In this document: positions 46,102 through 57,345 of the stretch, piece after piece
Position numbering within the stretch: position 1 is the stretch's first letter
Layout of the letters: each line of letters starts with the position of its first letter
Source of the DNA: Desmodesmus armatus
Lineage: Eukaryota; Chlorophyta; Chlorophyceae; Sphaeropleales; Scenedesmaceae
Length of the DNA stretch: 64,000 nt
Assembly: GCA_007449985.2 (NCBI GenBank)
Contig: VIIQ02000245.1
Coordinates: 1-64,000 of the forward strand
Direction: 5' to 3'
Made by a program: the position numbers and the translations under genes
The notes under the pieces: model-generated
Told to the model about the DNA's origin: nothing
The model's database searches: none
What the model saw: the letters and a program-made list of their open reading frames with translations, nothing else

Positions 46102-49100
46102 TTACAACTCGTCGCGTAGTTCATCTGCCTGCTCCGACAGTCGCTGAATCTCAAGTTCAATCGCGTGCAGCCGCTGCTCCCGCCATCGCAGCATCAGCGC
46201 CAAAATCTGCCCATCGGGATCGGCCTGTGCGTCTGTCTCGATCGCGTATATGCTCGCGTCAGCTTTCCGCAACTGCTTCAGCTTCTGCGAGAGCCGCTCC
46301 ACTTCCTGCCTAACCTCCTCAATGCTCCCTGCACAGCATCAGCGCCGCGGTTCCCAATCAGTTAGTGGCAAGCTCGGCCCTTGTACACTGTACAAATGGG
46401 CCATATGCTTTGGCTCCTGAAAGAACAGTCAGGCTCGGCCCTGGATTAGGATTATACAACAGCAGCCTGCACATGTCCACAACACACCAAACCACAGTGC
46501 ACTTCCGGCAGTGCAGTCAGATGCAGCAATGTCCCTTTTCAATGCTCTTATTGAACCGTTCAGTGCTGAGCAGCCAGCACGACTACTGTACACGCAATCT
46601 GTCCCAGCGAGCATGGTGGGTACATGCTCTCTTCTGTGAGCGTTGCCTGACAGCCCATCCCCATTTTTGCCGGCACGAGCCATGAAACTCGACCCCTACT
46701 AGTAAGCACCACCGCCCCCACCCCCACCTGTGAATTTGTTGGGCAGAGCCTGGCCCCAAGTGTAGTAGGGTTTGTCCCAGACCTGGTCATACTCCTGGCT
46801 GTGCTCTGGACGGTCCATCATGCTTAGCTCCTGCTCGATAGGCCCCGTCTGTTCACAATCAAAGCAGCAGTGAGGTGCGGGAGCAGCAGGACGCTCAGCA
46901 CACACTGGCAGCAAGCTGAGTAAGAAAACTGAGTAAGATGGCATCTACAAACGAGACACTTATGTCTCCACCACATCTGCGCAGGTGTTTGCATGCACTA
47001 CATGTTGTGAGGTCCACCATGCTCAACTCCTGCTTGAACTTGTACACCCCAACTGGTGACATTCAGAGCAGCAGCAGCGGGATGTGGGAGCAGCAGGATG
47101 TGAGGTATGAGGGAGTGACAGCAGAGAGTCTGGGTGATGCAGCGGCAGCTCCATCCCCTTTCAGTCACACAGTCACAGCGAATGGCAAATAATTTTGACG
47201 GAACCCCACCCACCTGCAAGTACCCGTACTGCAGCAATGCATTGTCCTGCAGCAGCAGACCGTAGTTGTTGCAAAGCTCCATCCCCATAGCCACAGGGGT
47301 CTCAGCCCTCCACACCAAACACACACCGCTCACACCCCTGCTCTGAACAGCAGCATCCGACGCAGCGCCTTTCACAGGCACCACAACACCGCTTGCAAAG
47401 CTGGGCGGAACGTGGGGTGACAGGAGGCCTTCCTCTCGTTGCTTGTTGCCAAGGTCGGGATCGCAGGGCTCCAGTCGGTGGGTGTGTTGGCAGGCATTGT
47501 CGTGATTGGCCAGATCGACAATGGGGATCAGGACTTCTCTGTTCCCGTAGGCGAAGGTGCGGGTAGTCAACTGCAGCAGGAGAGGAGGGGAGGGGGTAGA
47601 GGGGGGGGGGTATGGTGGGGAAGGTTGTGGCTGTGCAGTGAGCAATGGGCCAGATCAGCAGGGTTGGCAGGCATTGTCGTGATTGGCCAGGTCGACGATT
47701 GGCACCAGGATTTTTTTGTTCCCGTAGAGATGGCGCGGGTAGTCAACTGCAGGGTAGGGGGGGGGGGCAAAAGGCAGGGTGAAGGAAAGAAGGTGCTTGA
47801 AGACAAGCAGGTGTGTTGGCAGGTGCTGCGATGGTTGGCCACGTCTACAATGGCGCCAAGACCTATTTCTAGAACGTAGGAGAAGGTGGGGTAGTCAACT
47901 GCAACAGGGAGGAGGGGCAAGGGGGGGGGGGGGTAATGCGAGAGGTGCGGCGGCATCTTTCAGTGCACTAGTGTCGGAGGTCCCTGCCGGGGCTGGCACT
48001 TGGTGGTGCTAGGCACACCACTGAAAAATAAAACTACTGTGCTACTGGAATTGACGGCTGGCTTGCGCGTGATTTCGATCAACCCCACACCTGACCTGAG
48101 AGACTGGGGTACGACAAGTTGAAGGCCCTTCGAGGCACCCTCATTAGCCCTTGGCTCGTTGCCTTGTGCTGAGGTTGGGACCTTGTCCCCCAAATACTGT
48201 ACTGTACTGTACTGTAATGGTGGTGAAGGTTGTGGCTGTGCAGTGAGCAATGGGGGCCAGAGCAGCGGAGTGGGGGCAGTCAAGTGATCATGATGGCTAA
48301 GCGTTGACGACAGTTGCAGCATGAGCTTGGGCCAATCATGCTCACGACTGTGACTACACCGCCCCGGGCGTGGCCCCTGTAGCCAGGTTTAACATAAGTG
48401 TTTAGCTAAACCCCAACCGGTTGATGTTTCAGCACCACCTGGTCACCAATTGCTGTCAGTCTCATGCAGTCATCAGTTCACCAGGGCCACTCCACGAGCA
48501 CACAGTTGTGACCCCTTGCCCCCTCGCCCCCAACCCTACCTGCCCCCAAACCACACATACCTCCCGTCCTCTGAAATCCACCCCCTCTCCCCCCAAACAC
48601 GTCCCAGCAGGGCACCCCATGTGTATGCAGAGACATGTTGACAGCCAGGCCCAGCTGCCTGTATATGAGGTGGGTGGTGGTGTTTTGGGAGGGTGTGTGT
48701 GTGGGTGGTTGGAGGTGTCAACTTCGCCACACTCACCAGGACCACCGTGCGCGCAGAGAGAGTCAACACCAGACCTGGCATGGCCTTGCACAAAGAGTGC
48801 CCACTGCAAGCAGCCTGGTTGAATGGAGCAAATGACGATGCAAGGGGCATGTCACAACAGCGCCTCCTCCCCCCTTCCGCGCGCCCCCCGCCCCCCCCCC
48901 CTCCTGCACACGTTTCACTCACTCACCAGGGCCACCCCATGTGCACACAGGGAGGTGTTGACAGCCAGGCCCAGCTGTTTGTATGCCGGCTGCAGCAGCT
49001 GACAGTAATAGTTGGTGTTCTGCTGTATGTCGCGTATGGCCCTCTCCTGAACACACAGCACAATGTGACACACAAACATTTACATACGTGCGAGGTGAAC

Positions 49101-50620
49101 ACCGGGACAGCTGGGGGTAACATGTAGCAGCACAGCACATGCAACACACAGCGTGACGTGGCACGCATTAAACGGCACCACAGCACAGCACAGCACAGCA
49201 CCGCACAGCAAAGGGCGATGCTACCGGCCGCCATGCCACACAAGCAGTCAGCTGGTGGCCACAACGCTGTGACACATGGACAGGATGTCCGGCATGAGAA
49301 TGCTTATGGTGACGAGCATTTTTGGATAATTACGACGTCAACGTACCGTGTTATTGTCCTGGACAATGGGCAAGTAGGCCTCGGGGATGAACTCCTTATT
49401 CACAACCTGACCCAGCTTGGGCAGAGAGCTGCAGGAAGCAACCACAACACATTGCATTGTCACAACTTTGGATGGTTGATGCATTGGCTGGACAAGCTCC
49501 CTGTGCCTACATACCAACCAACCCGCACGCATCAGGGCCGCAAGCATGTCTTGTTTGTGGTTGGCAGGGAAGGGGGACTCGAGAGGTTTCTTGATGGTCG
49601 GGGAACAAGCCAGAGCTTTGTTTGCACTCTCCTGCTAGTCACGCCTGATGCCTACCGGCTGCACTGGCAAACCTCCCACTGCCCCCCTCTCCCCTCCCCG
49701 GACCTTGGGAGCAAAGAAGCATGTGCTGCACGGGACACTTGCCTTGAACCCTGTGATATGGCCACACAGTCCAAGAAGAATAAGTGCCACCAGGTCCAAG
49801 CGTCATGCTCCCCTCCCCAGTTTCATCCTACTCCCCCCCCTCCCCAGACATCCTTGTGTTGTGCCCCCCCCTCCCCGCCCCCGGCCCCCGCGCTGGTAGG
49901 TGATGAGCACCCGCCAGTACCGGATGCATGCGCATGTCGATGAGTGTCTCACACGACCACACAAACCCACCCCTCCCATTCCGCAATGCCACAGCGCCTG
50001 CTACGCCTGCTGCCCCCTTTACTAAAATCCCTTGATGTCCACCTGAAGTAGGGCCATTGCCAGCACTGCATGCTGGTCAATGACTGTCTGACATGGCCAC
50101 ACAACCTCCTATCAATGCCTATGGCGCAAGCGCTTCCTACGCCTGCTGCATCCATTGCTGAATACCATGATGCCTCACCTGAAACAGGGCTGCCAGAAGC
50201 TGCCTGGGTCTCCCATGACCACCCCCTCCCCCGCCCCCGCGCTGGTAGGTGTCGAGCCATTACCAGCACGGATGCATTGTAAGTGAGTGTTTGGCATGGT
50301 CACACAACCTACCCCTCCCCATTCCGCAATGCCACTGCGCATGCTGCACCTGCTTCCCCCTATCCCACCACTGGCTTTCCAAGTGCTGTTTTACCCGGGA
50401 CATGGTCATGCAGAAAGCCCTTACAGTGCTTGGCATGCATACACCACAACACCAGACCCCACGACGCAAGAGCTTGCTGCCCCTGCTGCCCATTTGCTGA
50501 AAACCGTGTTATCCCACCTGAAGTAGGGCTGCCAGAAGCTGCCTGGGTCTCCCATGTCCAACACCAACTGCGCCCCAGCAGACTGTGGTCGGGGCAGAAC
50601 AAGAACACGACATTGCCATA

Positions 50621-50685
<65 letters not shown>

Positions 50686-53176
50686 AACCAGTCATGCCTT
50701 GCCACTCACTAGCCCTGTTGGCAATACCAGCGGCAAGCCAATTGCAGTGCTGGGAGTGCTGGCATAGCATGCGCTGGCTTGTATAAGTGCATGTGGGGGT
50801 GGCAGGTCCTGGAGTGCTGCAGCGCGCTGCTGTGCAATATGTGTTGTGAACCTGCTCTGCTGCCCCCCCCCCCCATCACCCACACAACCCCCGCCCCGTC
50901 TCCTCCCACCCCCCCTCTCCCCGTCAACCCCCCCCCCCCTCCCCACACCTCGTGCTGGCCTCCGACTGCGATCAATATTTTCGAGGCCACAATGATCATG
51001 CAGTGACAATCTCTCCCTACTACACCCAGTGTGATGCATGACAAAAACATGTGCAAGCTGCTGAAAGTGTGACGCCCAGGTATGATTGACATGCAGCACA
51101 CTGCACCGCGCTGCAGTGAGGGGTACAGCTGCTCCAACTGTCACGCATGGTAAGGTTGGTCAAGCAAAGCTCCCAGGCACAGCTGAAACGCAGCCCACTG
51201 CAATCGTGAAGGGGCGCTCAGTTGGAGGGCTGCCGTTCAGTTGAAAAGCGCCGAGCAGCAAACCACTGTGGTGGCATTGATGGCATGGCGCGCACTTGCA
51301 TTGCATGGATGCCCCACTCGGCAACATATCATTACATCTGACATGTGCAACAATGTTTGTGGAATGCGCACCTCAAAGCCCTGTCCCCATGTGTAGTTTG
51401 CTGCATATATCAGCTCCACTGGGAGACTGGCCAGCACATCACCTGGCAGGCAGCAGCAGCAGCAGCAGCACCGACAGGCATTAAGTGACGCTGCCGCTGC
51501 AACCACGTCACCGCTGTTGTTGCCAAGTGTGCTGCCGCGGAGCCGCTCCTGCTGCTGCTGCTGCTGCTGGCCTACTATTGTTGCGTTGCAACAGCCGCCA
51601 CTGCTGACGCTGCAATACTCTCTGCTGCAAGTGCTGCCCCTGCTGCCCTTGCTGATGCTGCGCGCTGCCGCTACTTCTGTACCTGGGCTGTGTACGCTGT
51701 GTTGCGCTGCGTCAGCCACCCCTGCTGATGCTGTTGGGCTGCTCCACTGCTGCCGCTGCCGCCAATCTGCTGTTGCTGTGCTGCCGCCGCGATGGCTGCT
51801 GCAGCTGCATTGCTGTCACTGCCGCCGCCCGGTCTGCTTCAAGCTGTGCGCTACCGTTGCCACGTCCGCTGCCGCTCTGCACTGCCCTGTGCTGCTGGTG
51901 CTGCCTGCCCCGGGTGCCCTTGCTGCCGCTGCGCTGCTTGTGCTCCTGTTGTTGGTCTGTGCACACTGTGTTGCGCTGCGTCAGTCACCCCTGCTGCTCC
52001 TGCTGCACTGCCCTCTGCTGCTAGTGCTGCCCTGCTGCTGCTGCGCTGCGCTGCTGGTGCTCCTGTCACTGGGCTGCACCTCTGCTGTCTGCTGTGCATC
52101 TGACAGCTGTCACAGCCCAACAACAGGACTCAGGTGCGAACAGCTCCCAGTAGCCCCTGCCATCAACTACTGTCCCGCAGCCGCTGCTGGTGCTGGTGCT
52201 GGTGCTGGTGCTGGTGCTGGTGCTGGTGCTGGTACTGGTGCTGGTGCTGGTGCTGGTGCTGGTGCTGGTGCTGGTGCTGGTGCTGGTGCTGGTGCTGGTG
52301 CTGGTGCTGCTGCTACTGCTGTTGCTGCTGCTGCTGTGCATTCACACATCTTTCAGACATGCACACCCAGGTGCAAACAGCTGCCAGAAGCACCAGCTGC
52401 CACCCTCCGCACATACCTGGCAGGAGGTCTGATGCTGCAAAGGTGCCCCTGCCCTGCCCTGGAACGTCTCTGATAGCTGCATGCACCTGCAACAGCAGGG
52501 CAGACACAACAGCAGAAGGAGGGGGATCAGCAGTGCTGCTGCTGTTCTCCAGATACCGGCCTAGATGCTCGTGCAGCTGCTGTTGCTGCTGTTGCTGCTG
52601 CTGTTGCCATCACTGCTAGTGTCACTGCTGACACCTGGCCTGGAGTGCTTGTGCTGCTTGTGTGCTGCTTGTGTGCTGCTTGTGTGCTGCTGGTGTTGCG
52701 CATCAGCAGCACAGGCATGCATAGCCCGTATGGTTGGCAGGTGCTGCAGTGCTGTGCTCAGATTGCAGCCTCAGTCCGTCAGTCATGCCTCCCCCCTCCC
52801 GCCAACCACCACCATGCCGCTGCTGCTGCTACTGCTGCTCACTACATTCCTCCATGAAGGAACCAACAGCTTGGGTTGATTGCAAATTGGAATGTGTGGA
52901 TAGGACAGCAAAAGAGGCATACACAGCCACAGGCCTGAGCCTACTACACACCTGACCGCCGTTGCTTCGAACCCACGCCAGCAGAGCGTCTGAGGCTGCG
53001 TCATGCTGTCCGGGTAACCCGTGTGCATCGATGTCTTGCTGTCCTGCTGCTGCTGCTGCTGCTGTGACTCCGGGCCCTTTTGTTCCTGCTGCTGCTGTTG
53101 CTGTGGCGGGAACAGCCTGATGTGCAGCACCTGGCGTCTGCTTTGCTCCTTTGGTTTTGGATGTAAATGAGAAACC
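46102..53176 (-). CDS. RuBisCO-methyltransferase-like SET-domain protein, at least nine exons
   Basis: Exons: 52952-53176, 52417-52486, 51372-51442, 50518-50567, 49347-49428, 48927-49046, 47214-47570, 46728-46848 and 46102-46328. All phases close, giving 440 residues plus an unresolved N-terminal exon upstream of 53176. An Ala/Gln-rich head precedes DALLAWVRSNGGQ. Then come the SET start (AIRDVPGQGRGTFAASDLLPGD), ASLPVELIYAANYTWGQGFE, GDPGSFWQPYF, and the core VLIPIVDLANHDNACQ. The NYG motif follows (AMGMELCNNYGLLLQDNALLQYGY). The C-terminal helical region (WREQRLHAIELEIQRLSEQ) fits the RuBisCO-LSMT substrate-binding domain. The family methylates lysines of chloroplast or cytosolic proteins using S-adenosylmethionine; the target here is unknown. 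A small exon between 48927 and 47570 may be missing. Several introns carry echo copies. Confidence 0.82.
47005..47085 (-). repeat. Echo of the start of SET exon 46728-46848
   Basis: The exon start encoding EQELSMMDRP is matched at ~47018-47050 (complement of ggtccaccatgctcaactcctgcttgaa), about 190 bases upstream, without a long open frame. Confidence 0.55.
47667..47904 (-). repeat. Two echo copies of the SET-core exon start (TFAYGNREVLIPIVDLANH)
   Basis: The real exon begins at 47570. Diverged copies precede it at ~47667-47755 (YGNKKILVPIVDLANHDNAC) and ~47817-47904 (FSYVLEIGLGAIVDVANH). Each starts after a TGCAG-type acceptor with ttgactacc, and each has a plus-strand G run upstream in sense. 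The middle copy is nearly intact protein sequence, so alternative or mutually exclusive use is conceivable. Confidence 0.8.
48480..48785 (-). repeat. Echo copies of the donor edge of SET exon 48927-49046
   Basis: The exon ends with codons for GLAVNTSLCAHGVAL and a GTGAGT donor. Matching pieces lie at ~48735-48775 (including a TGGTGAGTG donor), ~48602-48655 (QLGLAVNMSLHTHGV-like) and ~48482-48512. C runs on the plus strand (sense G) lie beside the true donor. Confidence 0.7.
49900..50300 (-). repeat. Echo copies around SET exon 50518-50567 (DPGSFWQPYF edge)
   Basis: The edge encoding MGDPGSFWQPYF recurs at ~50178-50222 with a GTGAGG donor, and a shorter GGxxxTACTTCAGGTGG piece is at ~50040-50062. 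Downstream blocks are also shared by three or four copies between 49895 and 50470: ccccgcgctggtaggt, cacacaacc-cc-tccc-attccgcaatgcc and tgatgag/tgtct. The unit is about 150-230 bp. Confidence 0.65.
50625..50681 (+). repeat. (CAG)n tract upstream (in sense) of SET exon 50518-50567
   Basis: About 19 CAG units, CTG on the gene's sense strand, end some 55 bases before the acceptor at 50568. This is a fourth case of a sense CTG tract near a 3' splice site in this window. Confidence 0.8.
52185..52310 (+). repeat. (GGTGCT)n hexanucleotide repeat in a SET-gene intron
   Basis: About 20 units of GGTGCT with one GGTACT variant near 52230. It translates to Gly-Ala, Trp-Cys or Leu-Val repeats on the plus strand and Ser-Thr or Ala-Pro on the minus. 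It lies in the ~970-bp intron between exons 52417-52486 and 51372-51442, which is otherwise CTG/GCTGC-rich. Confidence 0.9.
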
Positions 53177-54292
53177 CTGTATCCAATACAAAGGTGAGGC
53201 GTCACTGCACAAGCGATGCCTGATTTTTCCGAGGGACCAATGCTTTCTGATTGATGATCCAGCTGGGTTATTGCCATGCTGGTATGTGCTTCACCTGCAC
53301 GTTGACTGGCAGCAGCACCAATAGCAGGCCAATGATAATGGATATCAGTACTTTGTTTGCCACATTGGTGCCTGTGCAACCCGCTTCAACCATTAGAGAG
53401 TATGAAAGAGATCAGTCGTGGGGCAAATGATCTGCACAACCAGCTGTCTCGTCTAGACACATAGCAATGCCGTTACGTGCACTATCATGGTATGTTTGTG
53501 TCAGCGGACAACCGAACAATACCTGCAAGGGTCATGTGCACGGATCATGGAACATGAAACCGTGCCGTGCGTAGAGCGTACAGCACGCGACATGGAGCTG
53601 TCGAATACCTTCACAAAACAACATATGTATGTATCATGCATCTTCGAATCACATGAAGACTGTGCTGGCATTTGCTCATGTACATGCTGGCCGGCCAGCT
53701 GGCCGAGGCCTCATCATGACGTTTTTGCAGAGCTCATGCTCAAACAACAGACTGTACAGCTATATACCTGCTTTCAAGCGCCCGGACGCAGCCAGGCAGC
53801 AATAGGGGAGGGACCTGTAGGGGGCCGGAAGTGACCGGAAGAAGTGCCACGAGCAAAGCCGGTCAACCATCTCGTTACAAATGCGCCCTCGCACAGCACA
53901 CAGAAGCATAGTCTAAGACCAAAAAGCACTTACAGCCGCTCCACGCTGTTAACATTGCTTCCTGAATTTGTCAACCGGAGACCACTCGTCTGATCGCTGC
54001 TACGGGCGTTTCACAGGTGAGAGGTGGCCTCAGATATCTTTATCTATACACATTGCGTCATTGGGAAATGCTTGCGCGGCCTGATGTGTCTACCACTCTG
54101 TTCAAACCACTGCAACTGCTCCATCCCCAGTATCAAATCAGCAGCCACCCGTTCCCCTGCTCAAACGCATCTGCAGCCTCTATGTTTGCATGTCTCCGAC
54201 TTGTTGCTGCACTTCCAGGCCATTATAGCGCAATCACCACCCCTCCCTCCATCCCTTCTGCTGCTGCAGGACAATCACCAGCTGACCCCACA
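53177..54292. promoter_or_regulatory. Divergent spacer between the SET gene and a secreted-protein gene
   Basis: This should contain the first exon and promoter of the SET gene (minus) and the promoter and 5' UTR of the gene at 54293 (plus). A CTGCTGCAG acceptor at 54270 suggests that the latter has a 5' UTR intron. No core promoter element could be assigned. Confidence 0.4.
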
Positions 54293-54882
54293 ATGTCCCA
54301 CAAGCACCTTGCTTCTGCAGCGCTGCTGCTGCTGATCTGCACCACAGCGATCATCACAGCAGCAGCCGCAAATCCTGAAGCCTTCCATTCTGGCCCATCC
54401 AACAGTCTGCTCAGGCGTCTGCTGGGCTCCAACTTCCTGGGCCACGGTCTCAGCTTGGGAGGAGGGGGAAGCTCAGGTATGCGCAGCAGTCACACCCCAT
54501 ACTGTCAAACGTTCTCAGCTGTGCAGCAGTCACACCCCATACTGTCAAACAGTCTCGCCTGTGTTGCTTGGGTTAAGGCTATGCAAAAGTTCAGGTCACT
54601 GAGCAGCCACACCTCTTCCGTCTGATTCGGTCCTCTGTGAGTTCCAGCCGATCATCGTGCAGGGCAGCTGAAATGCAGCGCAGGGGGGGGGGAGGGGCTT
54701 AGGCAAGCAAAGTAGCTAAACCCGAGCCTGTCAGTGCTCTGTGGGCCCCTTCATGAATGCACTGTGTGAGTCAGTTTGTCAGGGTGAGCTCAGGTCTGTC
54801 CCCAACCTGCCACATGCCACCCTTGCCAACCAGTGTGTCTACTGTAGAACTGTAAAAGTAGCTCAGGCAGCTTGAACTACAG

Positions 54883-54942
<60 letters not shown>

Positions 54943-55766
54943 AGGTGCTTATGCCTCTACCTCACGAGGCCGTGCATATGCTGGCACAGGCTACCCAGGG
55001 GGCTATCCAGGAGGCTTCAATGACCCTTACTTCAACGACCCCTACTACAACAGGCCGTGAGTGCAGGCTGCTAGTGATCACTTTGAAGGGTAGCTTGATG
55101 GTGGTGACCGATGACTTGACCCCCCCCCCCCTTCCCTCTCTCCCGCGCGTGCGGCGCCAGAGAAGGGTTGTGGATCCAAACACTCCGGAGTGTTTACCAC
55201 AAAAACAAGACCACGACCCTTCCACCCATTGTAGTCCTACTACAACAGGCCGTGAGTACAGACTTAGATACACACTGTTCACTACTGATTGGCCATACAC
55301 ACAAAGGCCGTGCACTGCACTACAGTGTACAGCCTGCTAATTCAATGTGTGGAGTTTGCGGCTGTGTGCAGCTTGACTCCGCCTGCTACAGCTCGTACCA
55401 ATACACGTCGTGAGCGCAGGCTGCCATCCTAGGAGTAAGTTAGCACAAGGCCAGCTTGCAGAACTGTCTATACAGTAACCCCTCCCCACCACCACTAGCG
55501 CCTCTGGCGTTGCAATAGTGCAGCACAGGTGGTCACCATACCGTGTGTGACACCTATGGGCCGTCGCGTCATGTTGCGGCCATGTTTGGAAAGTGCGAGA
55601 CACACTGAACTCCCTCTCTCCTGACACGTTGTGTCCCCCCCTCCCCACCTGCCCCTCCTCCCCCCCTGACCCTCCCTCGTCTTTCTGCAGGTACTATGGT
55701 TCCCGCAGGGGCTACAACAACAGGAGGCGCAACCAAGGCTTCGGCCGCAGGCTGGCCACGGCCTAG
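54293..55766 (+). CDS. Small secreted Gly/Tyr/Arg-rich protein, three exons
   Basis: Exons 54293-54476, 54945-55056 and 55691-55766 close in phase (1, then 2) and give 123 residues ending at TAG. MSHKHLASAALLLLICTTAI is a signal peptide, likely cleaved after an AAAA stretch. The mature chain has GLSLGGGGSSG, then repeated aromatic-glycine units (AGTGYPGGYPGGF, NDPYFNDPYYNRP), and ends basic (YYGSRRGYNNRRRNQ, GFGRRLATA). Such composition suggests a structural wall or matrix protein, but no family is recognised. Exon 2 begins directly after a ~60-base CTG tract. The edge of exon 2 is echoed in the following intron, and a 28-base direct repeat lies in intron 1. Confidence 0.68.
54483..54550 (+). 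repeat. 28-bp direct repeat just after a donor
   Basis: The 28-base string starting gcagcagtcacaccccat and ending ctgtcaaac occurs at 54483-54510 and 54523-54550, identically, within 75 bases of the donor of exon 54293-54476. Confidence 0.85.
54881..54943 (+). repeat. (CTG)n tract running into an acceptor
   Basis: About 20 CTG units end directly in the TGCAG acceptor of exon 54945-55056. The repeat itself supplies the 3' splice site context. Confidence 0.9.
55231..55430 (+). repeat. Echo copies of the donor edge encoding DPYYNRP
   Basis: The exon end CCTACTACAACAGGCC followed by GTGAGTGCAGGCTG recurs at ~55238-55262 (cctactacaacaggccgtga kept exactly). A degraded copy is near 55390-55428 (accaatacacgtcgtgagcgcaggctgcca), with a remnant (aaaggccgtgcactgcactac) at ~55303-55323. 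Confidence 0.75.
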
Positions 55767-56649
55767 GCAGGAAAGCATACTGGGGAACAGCCCAGGGCAA
55801 CGGACCACGGGAGAGTCCTCATTCTGCAGAGATCCATCCTTCCTGCAGTGCCAGTGACGTTACCAGGACCCTACTTGATCAACACTTTTTGACCTGACAC
55901 AACATGTGAATTGACTACCGACCTTGGGTGAGGAGCTGCAAGGGGTGACCTGACACAACACTTTACTACTGACTTCAAGTTGGAAGGATTGGGGCGCAGA
56001 ATTATTGATTTGCACTGGTGCACACTCGCAGTGAGCAGTGTGTGACCTGGCTGAGAGGGGGACAGGGGGACACTTGGGTGAGGGGAATCGGAGGCTTGAG
56101 GGGCCGTGCGGTGGGGCAATGGTGTCAGTGATTGTGTTCGGTCGTCGTGTGTGTTGTGGGCCTGTCTTTATGCACACTCTCTCCTTTGTGACGGGGAGTT
56201 GCTGGGCCTGGCTTCCTCGCGGTCTACAATGATATATTGTATCCATCTTTTTTCTGTTTCTTGGCTTCTGCTGCCACAGCTGTAGCCATCGCGGCATGTT
56301 TCAGCACGCACGCCGCACTGTTTTGGCTGAGTTTGCTGGCACGCACGCCCAAATCTCGCCGTTTTGTCGGTCGACGTCTGTGGTGCCGCGGCATAGCGGA
56401 TGAGTGCGCGATTTTCGGTGCCGATCGTGATCACTACCACCCGGCGAGCCTGATGTGCTTCGCGCTGAGTTATTACGAGTACTGTAGATCGCAGTCCAGG
56501 CGCTGTTACGCTAGGGGGCTTAGGGGGTGTGGTTTGAAGGCGCACACACACAGCCCTCACCCTCCCTGGCTGCCCCTTCAGCTGGGCAGCAGCAACTGGG
56601 CTGCTTTATGGTGGCTGTGCTTGGGGGCATGTGTGGCCCCTAAGCAAAT

Positions 56650-57345
56650 TATATCATGACCTGTGAGGGACCTCTCTTCTTTTGGTGGTTACTCTTTTTT
56701 TGGTGGTGGTGCGGCATGCATAGGCCCCTGTTTCTTGGGCCTGTGCAGAGCAAGGCACCGCACTGCCGCTGCAGGCAAGGCCAAAGGGGTTTCTCTTTGG
56801 GGCGCCCTTACCATGTGGTTTTCTGTTGGGCTTGCATGTTGGTTTGTCTTGGGTTGCGAACAGGGGTGGGCGAAGCTTTCCCTTGGGGTCCTCTCATTTT
56901 GAGTCACTGGTGCGTCTTGTTTTTTTGTGTCTTGGCGTCTGCAATTGTGGATTGTGGTCGAGGCGGGTTTGTTTTGGGGGTTTCTGTTCCCAGGTCTTGT
57001 GGTCTTGCCTTGCGTGGGCTGTTGTGGGTAAAGGTTGAACTCTTTCATCTTTGGGCCTCTTGGCTGGGGTCCGTCTTCTTGTGGCTTCTGCTTGTGGTTT
57101 GCTTGGTTGGAGGACATGAGGGGCTAGGTTGTTTGGGGTGGGAGGCTTGCTTGGTTTGTGGATATAACGGGGGTGGGTTATATGGGCAGGGGAGTGTCTC
57201 GTGTGTGTGCCTTTGGTGTGGTTCTTGTCTCTCTTTTTGTTTCTCTTTTTTTTCTCTCTTCCCTGGGGTCTCTTTTGGTCCTGCCTCTTGGTGCTGTGAG
57301 GTGCATAGATTGCCTGAAGGCAACCATGATGTCACCTGTTGCTAA
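56650..57345. other. Strongly strand-skewed G/T-rich block
   Basis: For about 700 bases the plus strand is dominated by G and T, with TTTTT/GGTTT runs, unlike flanking DNA. This produces a 229-codon plus frame rich in Cys, Trp, Leu, Phe and Gly, and two minus frames rich in Pro, Gln, Lys, Asn and Thr. Neither has a recognisable domain. It could be a retroelement remnant or a long untranslated region. Confidence 0.5.

Noticed and set aside
51517..52473. 318-codon plus frame rich in Leu, Cys and Gly-Ala
   Set aside because: Antisense to a SET-gene intron and built from CTG-rich and GGTGCT repeats.
56656..57345. 229-codon plus frame rich in Trp, Cys, Leu and Phe, considered as a membrane protein
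   Set aside because: It follows the G/T skew of the DNA; there is no regular helix pattern, homologous motif or intron, although the skew itself is reported.
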